A stretch of DNA of 64,000 nt from contig NW_019775891.1 of NCBI RefSeq assembly GCF_001039355.2, positions 225,641-289,640 of the forward strand. Reading direction: 5' to 3'. Origin of the DNA: Lingula anatina (taxonomy: Eukaryota; Brachiopoda; Lingulata; Lingulida; Lingulidae). The notes under the pieces were generated by a model. That model saw only the letters and a list, made by a program, of their open reading frames with translations. It did not search any database and was not told the origin of the DNA. Made by a program: the position numbers and the translations under genes. Shown here piece by piece: positions 63,592-64,000 of this stretch (the stretch's first letter is position 1; the number at the start of each line of letters is the position of its first letter).

Positions 63592-64000
63592 TTTATCCCG
63601 TGTCTGTTTTTACAATGCACTGGAAAATAAAATACTTTTTAGGACTACAAAAACAGGAGTATATAATTAGAATCAAATAAAAACACGTCAGTTCGTTATC
63701 AATTTTTATATTAATTGTAGAGTAAGAAAAATAAAAGGCACCATTAAATAAAGCCTGGTTTGTCATGAATATATACAATATTGTTCATCCACCTGCTCTG
63801 CAACAAAGTGAAATACAGGAAGGGGAATATATTTTAAAAAATCACCCTCGTATTGAATAACATGCAGTCCTTGTTATGAGTTAAGGAAGACTTGTTTCCA
63901 ATGACCTTCATTGTAAAAAGCACAATGCGGCATCCTGAAGATTTTAAGTATGTGCTGCAGGATGCACTTCTCAAAACATCTCTCTGCTAGTTTTTTTTTT
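63592..64000 (-). other. Upstream region of the MFS gene
   Basis: A minus-strand acceptor (TTTTCCAG) directly before 63619 shows that the first coding exon has a short 5' leader spliced from a further exon that I could not place. The remainder is AT-rich with no recognised gene. Confidence 0.5.

Noticed and set aside
1-64000. CRISPR arrays, bacterial operons, tRNA or rRNA genes, phage or defence systems
   Set aside because: Nothing of the kind is visible; the window is ordinary animal nuclear DNA with introns.

Overview
The window is nuclear DNA of an invertebrate animal. It is AT-rich, its genes are split by short GT-AG introns, and it carries eukaryotic cassette exons, microsatellites and DNA transposons. 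The proteins (invertebrate-type alpha-spectrin, a NaGLT1-like transporter, an NRF-6-like acyltransferase) and a HINE-like repeat fit a lophotrochozoan, most likely a mollusc. The taxon is inferred, not shown.

Six protein-coding genes could be rebuilt exon by exon. In the five that are complete here, the exon lengths sum to a whole number of codons. Left to right they are: (1) ODAD3/CCDC151, minus strand, first five coding exons only (1974 down to 52, running off the left edge), an outer dynein arm docking protein of motile cilia; (2) a TREX-family 3'-5' exonuclease, minus strand, 6368-4259, 448 aa, with a large acidic insertion in the nuclease fold; (3) non-erythroid alpha-spectrin (SPTAN1 type), plus strand, 46 constitutive coding exons over 10425-43052, 2418 aa; (4) an NRF-6-like multi-pass acyltransferase, plus strand, 15 exons over 45380-55547, 750 aa, with a dead Tc1 transposon in its second intron; (5) an ASB1-like ankyrin/SOCS-box protein, minus strand, 58595-56349, 293 aa, tail to tail with gene 4; (6) an MFS sugar transporter of the NaGLT1/MFSD4B type, minus strand, 63591-60523, 599 aa.

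The most notable structure is hidden in the spectrin introns. Four in-frame short exons with good phase are absent from the main reading: 15 nt at 16609, 78 nt at 25856, 18 nt at 30604 and 18 nt at 39438. A 63-bp tandem duplication at the first EF-hand exon also creates an in-frame second splice acceptor. Together these suggest a programme of spectrin isoforms that modifies single repeats. The 39438 microexon has a recognisable counterpart in the vertebrate protein.

Repeats include a candidate non-autonomous Helitron-like (HINE) element at 2418-2860, a 1389-bp Tc1 element at 47687-49075, several microsatellites, and a 770-bp exact duplication on both sides of a 551-base run of N (16803-17353), which looks like an assembly artefact. 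The genes do not form an operon or a shared pathway. I found no RNA genes, CRISPR arrays or new defence system.
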